Shown piece by piece: positions 8,714-17,821 of a DNA stretch of 64,000 bases. The notes under the pieces were generated by a model. That model did not search any database. It was given only the letters and a program-made list of their open reading frames with translations, and was not told the origin of the DNA. The first letter of the stretch is position 1. Every line of letters starts with the position of its first letter. A program made the position numbers and the translations under genes. The DNA is from Ignavibacteriales bacterium (lineage in GTDB: Bacteria; Bacteroidota; Ignavibacteria; Ignavibacteriales; Melioribacteraceae), in NCBI GenBank assembly GCA_020635275.1, contig JACKAA010000004.1, forward strand, positions 434,001 to 498,000. Reading direction: 5' to 3'.

Positions 8714-10781
8714 ATTGTGGCGAAAGCATTTAATTATTATTCAATTATTCTTTTTGTCTAAAATACTTTTTTCTCAAGGTTACATTTGTGCAATTGGTGG
8801 TGGGAGTGAAGACTACAATGACTGGAGTGATAGACCTTATTCATGGATAGTTGAAAAATCAAATTTCGGTAGAATTGTTATTCTATCTTATAGCTCCGCA
8901 ACTAATTGGCTTCCTAATTATTTCATCTCACTCGGAGCCGATACATCTTACAACATTATAATATCAAGTCGAAATCAAGCTAACACACAAGAGATTTATG
9001 ATGAAATTACTTCAGCTGACGGAATATTTATTAAAGGCGGAGATCAGTGGCAGTATATAAGACTATGGAAAAATACTCTTACAGATAGTTCAATTGTCGA
9101 AGTCTACAAAAAAGGAGGTGTAATTTCCGGAACAAGTGCTGGGGCTGCAATTTTAGGTTCAATTGATTTTAGTGCAAAATATGGAACAGTTTATTCGGAT
9201 GAAGCACTTGAAACTCCTTATAATAATCACATGCAATTTGAAACTGCATTTATTAATCTAATACCAAACGCTCTTTTTGACACACATTTTACCGAAAGAG
9301 GAAGGCAAGGAAGATTAATTTCTATGCTTTATAATTTAGATTCTATAAACAATAGTTTATTAGGAATTGGAATTGATGATAGAACTGCATTTTGCTATGA
9401 AAATAATGGAATTGGCGAAGTAATGGGCAGTGGTGCTGTTACATTTATTTATAAAGATAATAATACCAAATATTTTGAAAATAAAAACTTTACAACGTTT
9501 GAAAATATGAATGCTCAGATTCTTACGGAGAATTGGAAATATAATTTAAACAAACGTCAAATTGAATATATACCGGAAACTGCAAAATCTTTTTCGAAGA
9601 ATGAAAATAATTCTATAAACCCAATTATGCTGCTTAGTGAAACAGATTTTAAAGATTCTGTAAGTTTTACATTGCAAAATTTTTTTCAAGATAATAATTG
9701 TAAAAATATTTTGATCTTTAGTCATTTAGGTTTCCAAAATAATCTGAATGACTTAGAAAAATTTCTTTCTGATAATAATTATAATTCAAATATTATATTT
9801 ATTGATAAAAGTACAACAAATTCAAATGAGACTTTTAATTTAATTAACAATAGTGATTGTTTTTTATTCTATGGAGATTCATTATCTGTCATTCAAGAAA
9901 TTGCTAAACCGCAAAATTTATCTTCAATATATTTTAAGGCAGCATTGCAAAACAACATACCAATTATATTAATTGGCAATACAGGTAAATTAATTTCTAA
10001 AAATTATTATGATTTTAATCTGTCAGATATTTATGCTGCTTATTATGGTAGAATGTTTGAGCAAGAAGGATTTAATATTTCTCCAATTTCATATCAACCG
10101 TTTATTTATGCAAATAACAATCTAGTTGAAAATAGAATGTGCGCACTTCTTTGGAATTTAATGAAAGGTGAAAATAATTTAGGTATTGCATTAAATAAGA
10201 ACGATGCAATTTTTATTGATTATGAAAAAAAAACAATGTCGAATTTTTGTAAAACTCCAACAATGTTTATTAATACAAACAGTACTTTATTTGTTGATAC
10301 TTCGACTTATAGAAGAGACAAATATCCTAGACAAATTTGTGCTTTTGATAAAATACAAATCTCAGTAAATAATAATCCGAATATTGTATATGATTATAAA
10401 AACAATAAGTTTATTGAAAATATTATTGATGATCAGAATCAAAAAAATGTGAATAATTATTCTTTTCAACTAGAACAAAATTATCCTAATCCATTTAATC
10501 CGATTACAAGAATAAGATATTCTATATCTCAAAATGTTAAGTTGCATTCATATCAACATGGCTATAATATAGAAAATCCGAAGCAGGTTCGGACCAAAAA
10601 CATAAAATTAATTATTTATGATATTTTAGGAAATGAATTAACTACTTTAATAAATGCCCAGCAAACTCCGGGTAATTATGAAGTTAATTTTGATGGTTCT
10701 AAATTTTCATCCGGAATTTATTTTTATAAAGTATTTTTTAATGATTATTCAATTACAAAAAAAATGGTACTATTAAAATGA
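8703..10781 (+). CDS. T9SS-exported cyanophycinase-like S51 peptidase with degenerate second S51 domain
   Basis: 692 residues from TTG 8703, overlapping the porin stop by 11 bases; TTG 8715 is an equal alternative, and no ATG lies before the signal peptide (to about residue 25). Residues 28-250 are a peptidase S51/cyanophycinase domain: nucleophile elbow GTSAGAA (Ser145), 'DTHFTERGRQGRL' (His195) and 'GIGIDDRTAF' (221-230). Residues about 335-510 repeat the same order of motifs with catalytic positions lost (see findings). Residues about 592-692 are a T9SS sorting domain ('NYPNPFNPITRIRYS', ending 'KKMVLLK'). Characterised relatives cut beta-Asp-Arg bonds of cyanophycin or Asp-X dipeptides; this one should act outside the cell. 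Four bases overlap the M14 gene. Confidence 0.87.
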   Translation: MDFRLWRKHLIIIQLFFLSKILFSQGYICAIGGGSEDYNDWSDRPYSWIVEKSNFGRIVILSYSSATNWLPNYFISLGADTSYNIIISSRNQANTQEIYDEITSADGIFIKGGDQWQYIRLWKNTLTDSSIVEVYKKGGVISGTSAGAAILGSIDFSAKYGTVYSDEALETPYNNHMQFETAFINLIPNALFDTHFTERGRQGRLISMLYNLDSINNSLLGIGIDDRTAFCYENNGIGEVMGSGAVTFIYKDNNTKYFENKNFTTFENMNAQILTENWKYNLNKRQIEYIPETAKSFSKNENNSINPIMLLSETDFKDSVSFTLQNFFQDNNCKNILIFSHLGFQNNLNDLEKFLSDNNYNSNIIFIDKSTTNSNETFNLINNSDCFLFYGDSLSVIQEIAKPQNLSSIYFKAALQNNIPIILIGNTGKLISKNYYDFNLSDIYAAYYGRMFEQEGFNISPISYQPFIYANNNLVENRMCALLWNLMKGENNLGIALNKNDAIFIDYEKKTMSNFCKTPTMFINTNSTLFVDTSTYRRDKYPRQICAFDKIQISVNNNPNIVYDYKNNKFIENIIDDQNQKNVNNYSFQLEQNYPNPFNPITRIRYSISQNVKLHSYQHGYNIENPKQVRTKNIKLIIYDILGNELTTLINAQQTPGNYEVNFDGSKFSSGIYFYKVFFNDYSITKKMVLLK

Positions 10782-12259
10782 AAATATTTTTTATTATCCT
10801 GCTTGTTTCAATTATAAGTTTTGCTCAACAAATAAAAACGCCACTCGAACTTTCTAATTATTCAAAATACACATCTTACTCAGAAATAATAAATTTTGTT
10901 AATCAAATAGATTCTGCAAGTGGTTTGATTAATTGTAAGTTAATTGGAAAATCAGTTGAAGGAAGAGAATTAGTGAGTTTGTTTTTTTCAAATAATGAAT
11001 TTGGTGAAGATAGCTCAAAAATGAAAGTGCTAATTTTTGCTCAGCAGCATGGCAATGAACAATCCGGAAAAGAAGGAGCACTTCTACTTGTTAATGAATT
11101 ACTAAAACCTGAAAATGAATATTTATTTGATAGAATTGATTTTGCTTTAATTCCGCAAATGAATCCTGATGGTTCTGAACAAAATAAAAGAAGAAACGGA
11201 AATAATGCTGATCTTAATAGAAATCATTTAATTTTAACCGAACCTGAAACAATTGCACTTCACAATTTATTTAATGAATATTTATTTGAAGCAAATATGG
11301 ATGTTCATGAATATTATCCCTTTGGCGAAGATTGGGTGAAATTTGGATACAGAAGAAATTTTGATGAACAAATTGGCGGAACAACAAATATAAATGTTTC
11401 AGAAAAAATTAGAGAAAGGTCAAATAATGAATATCTGCCATTCATTAAAAAATATTTAAATGAAAATGGATTTTCATACGGACCTTATATTCCGGGCGGA
11501 ATTCCTGGAGAAGATTTTTTAAGATACAGCACTTTTGATATTAATGATGGAAGACAATCTTTTGGAATACTTAATTCATTCTCTTTTATTCAAGAGGGAA
11601 TTAATGGAATTGATTATACTGTTGATAATATTAAGCATAGAGCCGAAGGTCAGATGATTGGAATGTTAGGATTTTTAACTTACATTTATGAAAATGCAGC
11701 AGATATAAAAACTTTAGTTCATTCTGAAAGAAAGAAATTAATTAATCCAGAAAAAGATGAGAAAATAGCAATTCAATTAGATCATGTTTCTGATGGAACT
11801 AAACTTGAATATAATTTGCTTTCATACAAAACAAATACTGATACAACTTTCATAGTAAATGATTTCCGACCAAAAGTAATTTCACTTTATGATGTAACTA
11901 AACCAAAAGGTTATTTAATCCATAAAGACTCACTTGATTTAATTAATTGGGCGAATAAACATAATCTAAAGTATTTTCAATTTGTAAAATCGACAGAAGA
12001 TAAAGTTATTGAATATTTTGTTAATGGAATTGATTCAATAGATTTTGAAGGTGATATAATTGTAAACCCATCTCTGATTTCACGAACTTCAGAAATAATA
12101 GCTGATGAAAATTATTTAATCATTCCGACAAACCAACTTTACGGAAATATGATAGTAAATGCACTTGAGCCAAAAGCAATGCTGGGTTTAGTTACTTATG
12201 ATAAATACAAATATTTACTCAAAAATTATTCAGTATTTCCAATTTATAGATTAGAGTAA
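10778..12259 (+). CDS. Secreted M14-family zinc carboxypeptidase
   Basis: 493 residues with a signal peptide (1-17, 'IISFAQQ'). The M14 zinc site is complete: H91 and E94 in 'QQHGNEQSG', and H177 in 'DVHEYYPFG'. Substrate-binding Asn/Arg lie in 'DLNRNH' (147-148), and the catalytic Glu lies in 'FIQEG' (about 273). The domain covers roughly residues 25-310; the C-terminal 180 residues are beta-rich and unassigned. It removes C-terminal residues from peptides, probably in the periplasm since no T9SS sorting domain is present. Translation is coupled to the S51 peptidase gene (ATGA overlap), which supports a joint peptide-degradation role. Confidence 0.9.
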   Translation: MKIFFIILLVSIISFAQQIKTPLELSNYSKYTSYSEIINFVNQIDSASGLINCKLIGKSVEGRELVSLFFSNNEFGEDSSKMKVLIFAQQHGNEQSGKEGALLLVNELLKPENEYLFDRIDFALIPQMNPDGSEQNKRRNGNNADLNRNHLILTEPETIALHNLFNEYLFEANMDVHEYYPFGEDWVKFGYRRNFDEQIGGTTNINVSEKIRERSNNEYLPFIKKYLNENGFSYGPYIPGGIPGEDFLRYSTFDINDGRQSFGILNSFSFIQEGINGIDYTVDNIKHRAEGQMIGMLGFLTYIYENAADIKTLVHSERKKLINPEKDEKIAIQLDHVSDGTKLEYNLLSYKTNTDTTFIVNDFRPKVISLYDVTKPKGYLIHKDSLDLINWANKHNLKYFQFVKSTEDKVIEYFVNGIDSIDFEGDIIVNPSLISRTSEIIADENYLIIPTNQLYGNMIVNALEPKAMLGLVTYDKYKYLLKNYSVFPIYRLE

Positions 12260-12277
12260 AAATTTAAATAAAATTGA

Positions 12278-12349
12278 ACTTCTCATGCTGAATTTATTTC
12301 AGCATCGTTTATTAAAATATGAATTCTAAATTAAGTTAAGAATGACAAT
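12278..12349. repeat. Degenerate interspersed palindromic repeat
   Basis: It contains the hairpin ATGCTGAA (12285-12292) / TTCAGCAT (12298-12305) and ends in AAGAATGACA, a worn member of the GTCAT...ATGAC repeat class found in other gaps of this window. It lies between convergent genes, so it may also act as a weak bidirectional terminator. Confidence 0.55.
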
Positions 12350-12411
12350 TTAAAATAGAATTCAACTTATTTTGTTTTTAAAAAACTATTTAAAGATGAA
12401 ATAAAAATATC

Positions 12412-12475
12412 AAATATCAACAATAGTTTATTTTCAGAAGACTCACGAATTATTTTTGACAAAAAACTTACCTTA
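12412..12475 (-). pseudogene. Remnant of a duplicated yihY 3' end
   Basis: Bases 12412-12461 align with 13140-13190 (the yihY 3' end) at about 40 of 51 positions with one single-base gap. Read on the minus strand the fragment encodes 'SKIIRESSENKLLLIF', against the true YihY C-terminus 'SKILSESSENKLLVDI'. Weaker similarity continues upstream ('SKVS-FL' versus 'SEISKSM'). It has no start and no function of its own. With the intact copy it brackets the lipoprotein gene as imperfect direct repeats. Confidence 0.65.
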
Positions 12476-13115
12476 GAATTACGCCCCATTCAACAGCAAA
12501 ATAATCTAAACGTGTTGCAGACTCAATTTCTGGTTCTTTCAATTTAAGATTACTATCATCTCTTCCAATTATTAAATAACAAAGTCTATAAAAATTTGTT
12601 GGTTCAATTGAAAAATTAATTTTGATTACCTTATCAAGTGTGGCTATATATTGTGGATATATTTCATAATATTTATAATTAACTAATTCTGGAATCCAAT
12701 ATTCTAAAAAATCATTTTTCTCTTTTTCATTAAATCCGCTTTGTTTCAGATTATCATCAAAAAATATTTTCAGATTATCTTGCTTAATTATCCAACCATA
12801 TTCTTTTTGTTCAAAAGATGGAACATCACATTCATAATACAGGTAATCATAATCATTATTTATTTTTCCGGTAGGTTCAACCTCAATTGACCAAAAATCA
12901 GTATATTCCGGAATACTTTCAACAATATCACCACCTTTGGGAAAATCAATTTCAACAAATAGAGAAATATTATTATTGGGATAAATATATAAATTGGGTT
13001 TTCTTACATGAGCTGAAGTAGTATCAGTATCATTAGGTTCGGTTGAATTATCTTTACAGCCGTTATCAAAAAATAAAATTGGAATTAGAATTGCAAAAAA
13101 AAGTAATTTTTTCAT
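12468..13115 (-). CDS. Lipoprotein with 'KPxxYIYP'-type domain
   Basis: 215 residues from the ATG at 13115, which has a perfect GAGGT six bases upstream; an upstream in-frame ATG at 13133 does not. Residues 1-20 form a lipoprotein signal ending in a lipobox cysteine ('FFDNGC'), so the protein is lipid-anchored. The mature part contains 'KPNLYIYPNNNISLFVEIDF' and '...EYTDFWSIEVEPTG', matching a widespread family of unknown function known to me only by its 'KPVIYLYP...' motif. It is flanked by the intact and decayed copies of the yihY 3' end. Function unknown. Confidence 0.75.
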   Translation of the reverse strand: MKKLLFFAILIPILFFDNGCKDNSTEPNDTDTTSAHVRKPNLYIYPNNNISLFVEIDFPKGGDIVESIPEYTDFWSIEVEPTGKINNDYDYLYYECDVPSFEQKEYGWIIKQDNLKIFFDDNLKQSGFNEKEKNDFLEYWIPELVNYKYYEIYPQYIATLDKVIKINFSIEPTNFYRLCYLIIGRDDSNLKLKEPEIESATRLDYFAVEWGVILR

Positions 13116-13137
13116 ATTTACCTCAGTAAACAACTCT

Positions 13138-14472
13138 TTAAATATCTACCAATAATTTATTTTCGGAAGATTCTGATAATATTTTTGACATGCTTTTGCT
13201 TATTTCAGAAAGTGAATCAAAATTTTCACTTTTTGTTAAAGGTATTTCTGAACCTTTATTTTCTAGAGCATCAATTACATATTTTACTGTAAACAGTTTT
13301 ATATCTTTTGCCGGCTGAAAATAATTTATTTTCAACTTTTCATCATAAATTTTTGAAAATAATCCGGTATCTATAAATTCTCTTATTAAATTTTTTGTAA
13401 GGACAATTGGAACGCCCAAATTATGTGCAATTTCTTCAGAAGTTATTGGATTGTTGCCTTTTTGAAAATTCTTTGCAACTAGTTTTGCAATTGCTAAAGA
13501 AATCAATCTTTTTTGAGATATATTAATATTCTTCGAATCTGCTTCAAATTCATGATTCACAATATTTTGAACCGAATATGAAATTTCTGCCCCAAAAAGA
13601 AAAATTAGCCAGCTGGTTTGAAGCCAAATTAAGAAAAGTGGAAAAACAGCAAAGCTTCCATAAATTGCATTGTAATTTGCAATTCCAATTTGAAATTCAA
13701 CGTAAATAAATTGAACAATTTGATATATTGTTCCGGCTACAACTGCAGCTGAAAATCCGGCTGAAATCTTAACCGGACCATTAGGCATTATAACATATAT
13801 CATTGTGAATAAAATCCACATAAAAAGGTAAGGTAAAAATTTTAAGGCAAAAGAAATTAATGGAGCAATGGTTCCTAAAATTTCAAACTGCGAAATTAAC
13901 TTGTCAATGTAAACACTTATAAAAACTGTTAAACCGCTTGCTAAAACAAAAAATAAAGGAGCAAGAAATAGAATTGCTAAAAAATCGCTGAATTGCCTAA
14001 TAACAGTTCGCGAATTTTTAATTTTCCAAATATCATTTAGTGAATATTCAATATTGTTCAAAAGTTTAATTACGGTCCATAATAACAATACAATACCAAT
14101 TCCTGCAATAACTCCGCCTTTTGTATTTTCTAAAAGAATATTGGAATAATTAACAACCTGAATCATTACTGCTTCATAATCTTTAAAATTTTCAATTAGT
14201 GCTTTTTCTAATTGATTTTGCAATCCGAAGCCTTTAAAAATTCCAAATAAAATTGCAACAATAGGTACAATTGAAAGCATTGAATAAAAAGTTAAAGCCG
14301 AAGCTCTTAAGGTGCAGTTATCATCCCTAAAATTTCTAATTGTAAGAAATAATATCCTTTGGAGTTTTATAAGAAATGCTTTTTTTCCGGTTAATTCATT
14401 TAACCTAATCCGCCAAATATCTTTGGTAATAAACTTTATCACATTTTGAATAAAAGTAATTATTTTTTTCAT
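13138..14472 (-). CDS. YihY/BrkB-family inner-membrane protein with C-terminal winged-helix-like tail
   Basis: 444 residues from ATG 14472; TTG 14484 is in frame but unlikely. Residues about 45-310 hold the family core ('DDNCTLRASALTFYSMLSIVPI', six membrane helices, 'GGVIAGIGIVLLLW', 'YAIYGSFAVFPLFLIWLQTSWLIFLFGAEISY'). The C-terminal 130 residues look like a winged helix ('ITSEEIAHNLGVPIVLTKNLIREFIDTGLF'), an extension common in Bacteroidota and related members. The old name RNase BN is wrong for this family; function is unsettled (transport has been suggested). Its 3' end is partly duplicated at 12412. Confidence 0.88.
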   Translation of the reverse strand: MKKIITFIQNVIKFITKDIWRIRLNELTGKKAFLIKLQRILFLTIRNFRDDNCTLRASALTFYSMLSIVPIVAILFGIFKGFGLQNQLEKALIENFKDYEAVMIQVVNYSNILLENTKGGVIAGIGIVLLLWTVIKLLNNIEYSLNDIWKIKNSRTVIRQFSDFLAILFLAPLFFVLASGLTVFISVYIDKLISQFEILGTIAPLISFALKFLPYLFMWILFTMIYVIMPNGPVKISAGFSAAVVAGTIYQIVQFIYVEFQIGIANYNAIYGSFAVFPLFLIWLQTSWLIFLFGAEISYSVQNIVNHEFEADSKNINISQKRLISLAIAKLVAKNFQKGNNPITSEEIAHNLGVPIVLTKNLIREFIDTGLFSKIYDEKLKINYFQPAKDIKLFTVKYVIDALENKGSEIPLTKSENFDSLSEISKSMSKILSESSENKLLVDI

Positions 14473-14700
14473 TGAATATATCAAATTAAATAGGATTACT
14501 ATTTAAGAAAAAATTAAGAATTATTAAACAAGATTTTAATATCATTTTAAAATCAGATAATAATTATTAAAAAATCACCAGATATATTTTATAATTTGTA
14601 TGGGATATTCTCTTTTAGCACATAAAATAAAAATATTTAAAAGTTTCATTTTTAGCTCGTAATCTTGACTTTTGAGCTATTAATCAGCATATTTCTATTC

Positions 14701-15540
14701 ATGAGCCAAAATTATGTGTACACTTCTTCAAAAAATTTTGAACTTGATATTACTACCTACGGTAATACAAATCTAAAAAATAGTAATTGTATAATTTTTG
14801 CACACGGTTTTAAAGGATTTAAAGATTGGGGTTTTATACCTTACTTCGGAAAATACTTTTCTGACAAAGGATATTTTGTAATTACGTTTAATTTTTCACA
14901 TAATGGAGTTGCTACCGGATCCAAAGATTTTGATGATTTAGATAAATTTGCAAATAACACTTTATCCTTAGAAAAAGAAGAATTGAATGAAATTATTAAT
15001 GCTTATAAAAATGGTTTTTTTGGTGAAATAAATAGTACAAATAAAATTGGTTTAGTTGGCCATAGTCGCGGTGGAGCAATTTCAATTTTAGCCTCAGGAA
15101 GTAATGAAAACATAGATGTGTTGGTTACTTGGGCGGCTATTTCTAAGTTAGATAGATTTACAGATAGACAGAAAATTGAATGGAAAGCAAATGGATTTTT
15201 TGAAGTGCTTAATTCAAGAACAAATCAAATAATGAGAATAAACATAAATTTATTAAATGATATCGAAAATTTTGGATCAACAAAATTAAATTTAAAAACT
15301 GCACTTTCTAATTTTAATAAACCATATTTAATAATTCACGGCGATCAGGATTTGACAGTACCTTTTGACGAAGCTGAGGATATATATTTTTGGTCAGATA
15401 AATCTCTAACTGAATTATATAAAATAAAAGGAGCAGGTCATACTTTTGATATAAAACATCCTTTTGAATCAATAACAAATGCATTCAATTTAGTACTAGA
15501 AAAAACAAATTCCTTTTTCCAAAACCATTTACAGAGCTAA
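14701..15540 (+). CDS. Alpha/beta hydrolase (acyl-peptidase-like)
   Basis: 279 residues from ATG 14701; a longer version would need TTG 14665. It shows an alpha/beta-hydrolase fold: oxyanion strand 'IIFAHGFKGFKDWGF', nucleophile elbow 'GHSRGG' (Ser about 122), acid in 'HGDQDLTVP' (Asp about 217) and His in 'GAGHTF' (about 245). No signal peptide, so cytoplasmic. Substrate unknown; the family includes esterases and dienelactone-hydrolase-like enzymes. The next gene starts five bases after the stop, so the two are probably co-transcribed. The 228 bases upstream hold no gene and should contain the divergent promoters. Confidence 0.85.
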   Translation: MSQNYVYTSSKNFELDITTYGNTNLKNSNCIIFAHGFKGFKDWGFIPYFGKYFSDKGYFVITFNFSHNGVATGSKDFDDLDKFANNTLSLEKEELNEIINAYKNGFFGEINSTNKIGLVGHSRGGAISILASGSNENIDVLVTWAAISKLDRFTDRQKIEWKANGFFEVLNSRTNQIMRININLLNDIENFGSTKLNLKTALSNFNKPYLIIHGDQDLTVPFDEAEDIYFWSDKSLTELYKIKGAGHTFDIKHPFESITNAFNLVLEKTNSFFQNHLQS

Positions 15541-15545
15541 ATATT

Positions 15546-17540
15546 ATGGAAATCAAAAATATTGTGTTCATTATAGTTTTTGTAATTGCATTTTCACTTC
15601 TTTCATTTAATTTAGAAAGACTTTTAAGTTATTTATCAATAGGGAAATCAGAAAATCGTTTTGATAATATCTTTAAAAGAATTATTAATGTACTGAAAAT
15701 TGCAATTGGTCAGTCAAAAATATTACGCGATCCGGTTGCCGGTTTAGTTCACGTTTTAATTTTCTGGGGATTTTTAATTTTTCTTTTTGCTGTAGTTGAA
15801 TCTATATTCCAAGGATTTTATTCAGATTTCAATTTTGAATTTCTTGAAATTGGTTTTTCAATAATTACTTTCTTTCAAGATGTTTTTGGAATTTTAGTGA
15901 TTTTTGCAGTTTTATTCGCACTTTTCAGAAGATATATTCAAAAAGTTAAAAGATTGGATCATGGCAAAGAAAGTTTAGTCGACGCAACATTTGTACTGTT
16001 AATGATTTTAGTAGTTGTAATTTCTATGTTTGGTCAGAATGCAGCACACATTGCATCTAATAATTTACAATTAAGTGAATGGGAATTTAGACCCTTCTCA
16101 AATATTTTGGCCAACATATTTTTCTTTTCAAATTCTAATTCAGAAACATGGTATGAAATATATTGGTGGATTCATATATTATCAATTTTTACATTCATGA
16201 ATTTTCTTCCTTTTTCAAAACATTTACACGTTTTTACATCTGTACCAAATGTATTTTTTGAAAAGCTTGGTAATAAAAAATATGAAATAAAACCACTTGA
16301 TTTAGAAGATGAAACAATTGAGCAATTTGGTGCTGCTGACGTTGATCATTTATCTTGGAAACAAATGTTTGATGGTTACACTTGTACTGAATGCGGCAGA
16401 TGCTCCGATGCTTGTCCTGCTAATTTTACTGGAAAATTACTTTCACCAAGAGAAATTATTATAAATACGAGAAAAAGAACAGAAGAGAAAGCCCCAATAT
16501 TATTAAATGGTTCAAATAATGAAGAAATTTTAGAAAAAACACTTCTTAATAATTACATAAAACCGGAAGAACTTTGGGCTTGTACAACATGCGGAGCATG
16601 TATGAAAGAATGTCCGGTAACAATTGAACATATTGATACAATTGTTGATATGAGAAGAAATTTGGTTTTAATGGAATCAGATTTTCCGAGTGAATTAAAT
16701 TCAGTATTTAAAAATTTAGAGACAAATTTTACGCCTTGGGCGTTTAATGCGCAAGACAGAGCAAATTGGGCTGAAGGTTTAAACGTTAAAACAATGGCTG
16801 AAGATTCCGATTGTGAATATTTATTTTGGGTCGGTTGTGCAGGATCTTTTGATTCACGATATCAGAAAGTTTCGCAGTCAATTGCCAAGTTATTTAATAA
16901 AGCCGGTGTAAATTATAGAATTTTAGGAACAGAAGAAAAATGTAACGGTGATACTGCCAGAAGATTAGGAAATGAATATTTAGCTCAAATGATGATGCAG
17001 GAAAATGTAGAAAAACTCAATTCATATAAAGTTAAAAAAATTGTAACAGGCTGTCCGCATTGTTACAACTCATTAAAAGTAGAATACCCTCAATTTGGCG
17101 GAAATTTTGAAGTTTTTCATCATACCGAAGTTTTGGAGAATTTAGTAAACGAAGGGAAGCTTAAATTAAAAGAAAATGGAAATAATTCTAAAATAACATA
17201 CCACGATTCTTGTTATTTGGGAAGATATAATGATATTTACAATTCACCCAGAAATTCTTTAAATTCCATTAATGGTTTAGAATTACTTGAAATGGATAGG
17301 AATTTGGATAAAGGATTTTGCTGTGGCGCAGGCGGCGGTAGAATGTTTTTAGAGGAGACTGAAGGTACAAAAATCAATATAAATAGAACTGAAGAAGCTC
17401 TATCAACCGGAGCAGATACCGTAGCTTCAGCGTGTCCATTTTGTATGACTATGCTAACCGACGGTGTAAAATCATTTGAAAAACAAGATGATGTAGCCGT
17501 GAAAGATATTGCTGAAATATTATTAGAAAACACAATATAA
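15546..17540 (+). CDS. Membrane Fe-S oxidoreductase, ETF:(mena)quinone oxidoreductase type
   Basis: 664 residues. Residues 1-240 contain about five membrane helices with the nitrate-reductase-gamma-like fold (His residues suited to haem b). Two [4Fe-4S] motifs follow, 'CTECGRCSDACP' (about 279) and 'CTTCGACMKECP' (about 344). Two CCG/DUF224 half-domains follow: the first is degenerate ('EEKCNGD...GCPHC'), the second intact ('HDSCYLGR', 'GFCCGAGGG', 'ACPFC'). This architecture matches proteins proposed to pass electrons from electron-transfer flavoprotein to menaquinone, the quinone typical of this lineage. No etfAB genes lie in the window, so the partner is inferred. Confidence 0.87.
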   Translation: MEIKNIVFIIVFVIAFSLLSFNLERLLSYLSIGKSENRFDNIFKRIINVLKIAIGQSKILRDPVAGLVHVLIFWGFLIFLFAVVESIFQGFYSDFNFEFLEIGFSIITFFQDVFGILVIFAVLFALFRRYIQKVKRLDHGKESLVDATFVLLMILVVVISMFGQNAAHIASNNLQLSEWEFRPFSNILANIFFFSNSNSETWYEIYWWIHILSIFTFMNFLPFSKHLHVFTSVPNVFFEKLGNKKYEIKPLDLEDETIEQFGAADVDHLSWKQMFDGYTCTECGRCSDACPANFTGKLLSPREIIINTRKRTEEKAPILLNGSNNEEILEKTLLNNYIKPEELWACTTCGACMKECPVTIEHIDTIVDMRRNLVLMESDFPSELNSVFKNLETNFTPWAFNAQDRANWAEGLNVKTMAEDSDCEYLFWVGCAGSFDSRYQKVSQSIAKLFNKAGVNYRILGTEEKCNGDTARRLGNEYLAQMMMQENVEKLNSYKVKKIVTGCPHCYNSLKVEYPQFGGNFEVFHHTEVLENLVNEGKLKLKENGNNSKITYHDSCYLGRYNDIYNSPRNSLNSINGLELLEMDRNLDKGFCCGAGGGRMFLEETEGTKININRTEEALSTGADTVASACPFCMTMLTDGVKSFEKQDDVAVKDIAEILLENTI

Positions 17541-17570
17541 ACTAATTATTAACCTAAATAAGGAGATACA

Positions 17571-17756
17571 ATGAGCGACAAGTACACACAAATTATTGAA
17601 TTTGTTAAAAATATGGAAACTGATGTTGAAAAATTTTATGTAAAAGGACAAGCAGCTGCAGGAACTAGAGTAAGAAAAGCTTTAAGTGAACTCAAAAAAA
17701 TGGCTCAAGATATGAGAAATGAAGTTCAAGATCTTAAAGCTGAAAGAAAAGGTTAA
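17571..17756 (+). CDS. Hc1-like (histone H1-like) small basic protein
   Basis: 61 residues, helical and rich in Lys/Arg, with 'GQAAAGTRVRKALSELKKMAQDMRNEVQDLKAERKG'-type composition (residues 26-61; the RVRK core is typical). It matches the short Hc1-like proteins (PF07432) common in Bacteroidota and Chlorobi, which are thought to bind DNA as nucleoid proteins; direct evidence is mainly from chlamydial Hc1. AAGGAG sits just before the ATG, and a strong terminator follows, as expected for an abundant protein. Confidence 0.85.
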   Translation: MSDKYTQIIEFVKNMETDVEKFYVKGQAAAGTRVRKALSELKKMAQDMRNEVQDLKAERKG

Positions 17757-17783
17757 TTGTAATAATTTTCTTTTATCAATTTT

Positions 17784-17818
17784 AAAAGGCTGTTTTTAAC
17801 AAGCAGCCTTTTCTTTTA
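17784..17818 (+). terminator. Rho-independent terminator after the Hc1-like gene
   Basis: Perfect 9-bp stem AAAAGGCTG (17784-17792) / CAGCCTTTT (17804-17812), 11-base loop, followed by T-rich sequence. It lies 28 bases after the stop and just before the CapA gene. Confidence 0.9.
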
Positions 17819-17821
17819 TAT

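Noticed and set aside
16370..17540. Degenerate first CCG motif in the Fe-S oxidoreductase as a sign of gene decay
   Set aside because: Loss of one CCG half-motif is common in this family, and all other clusters are intact.
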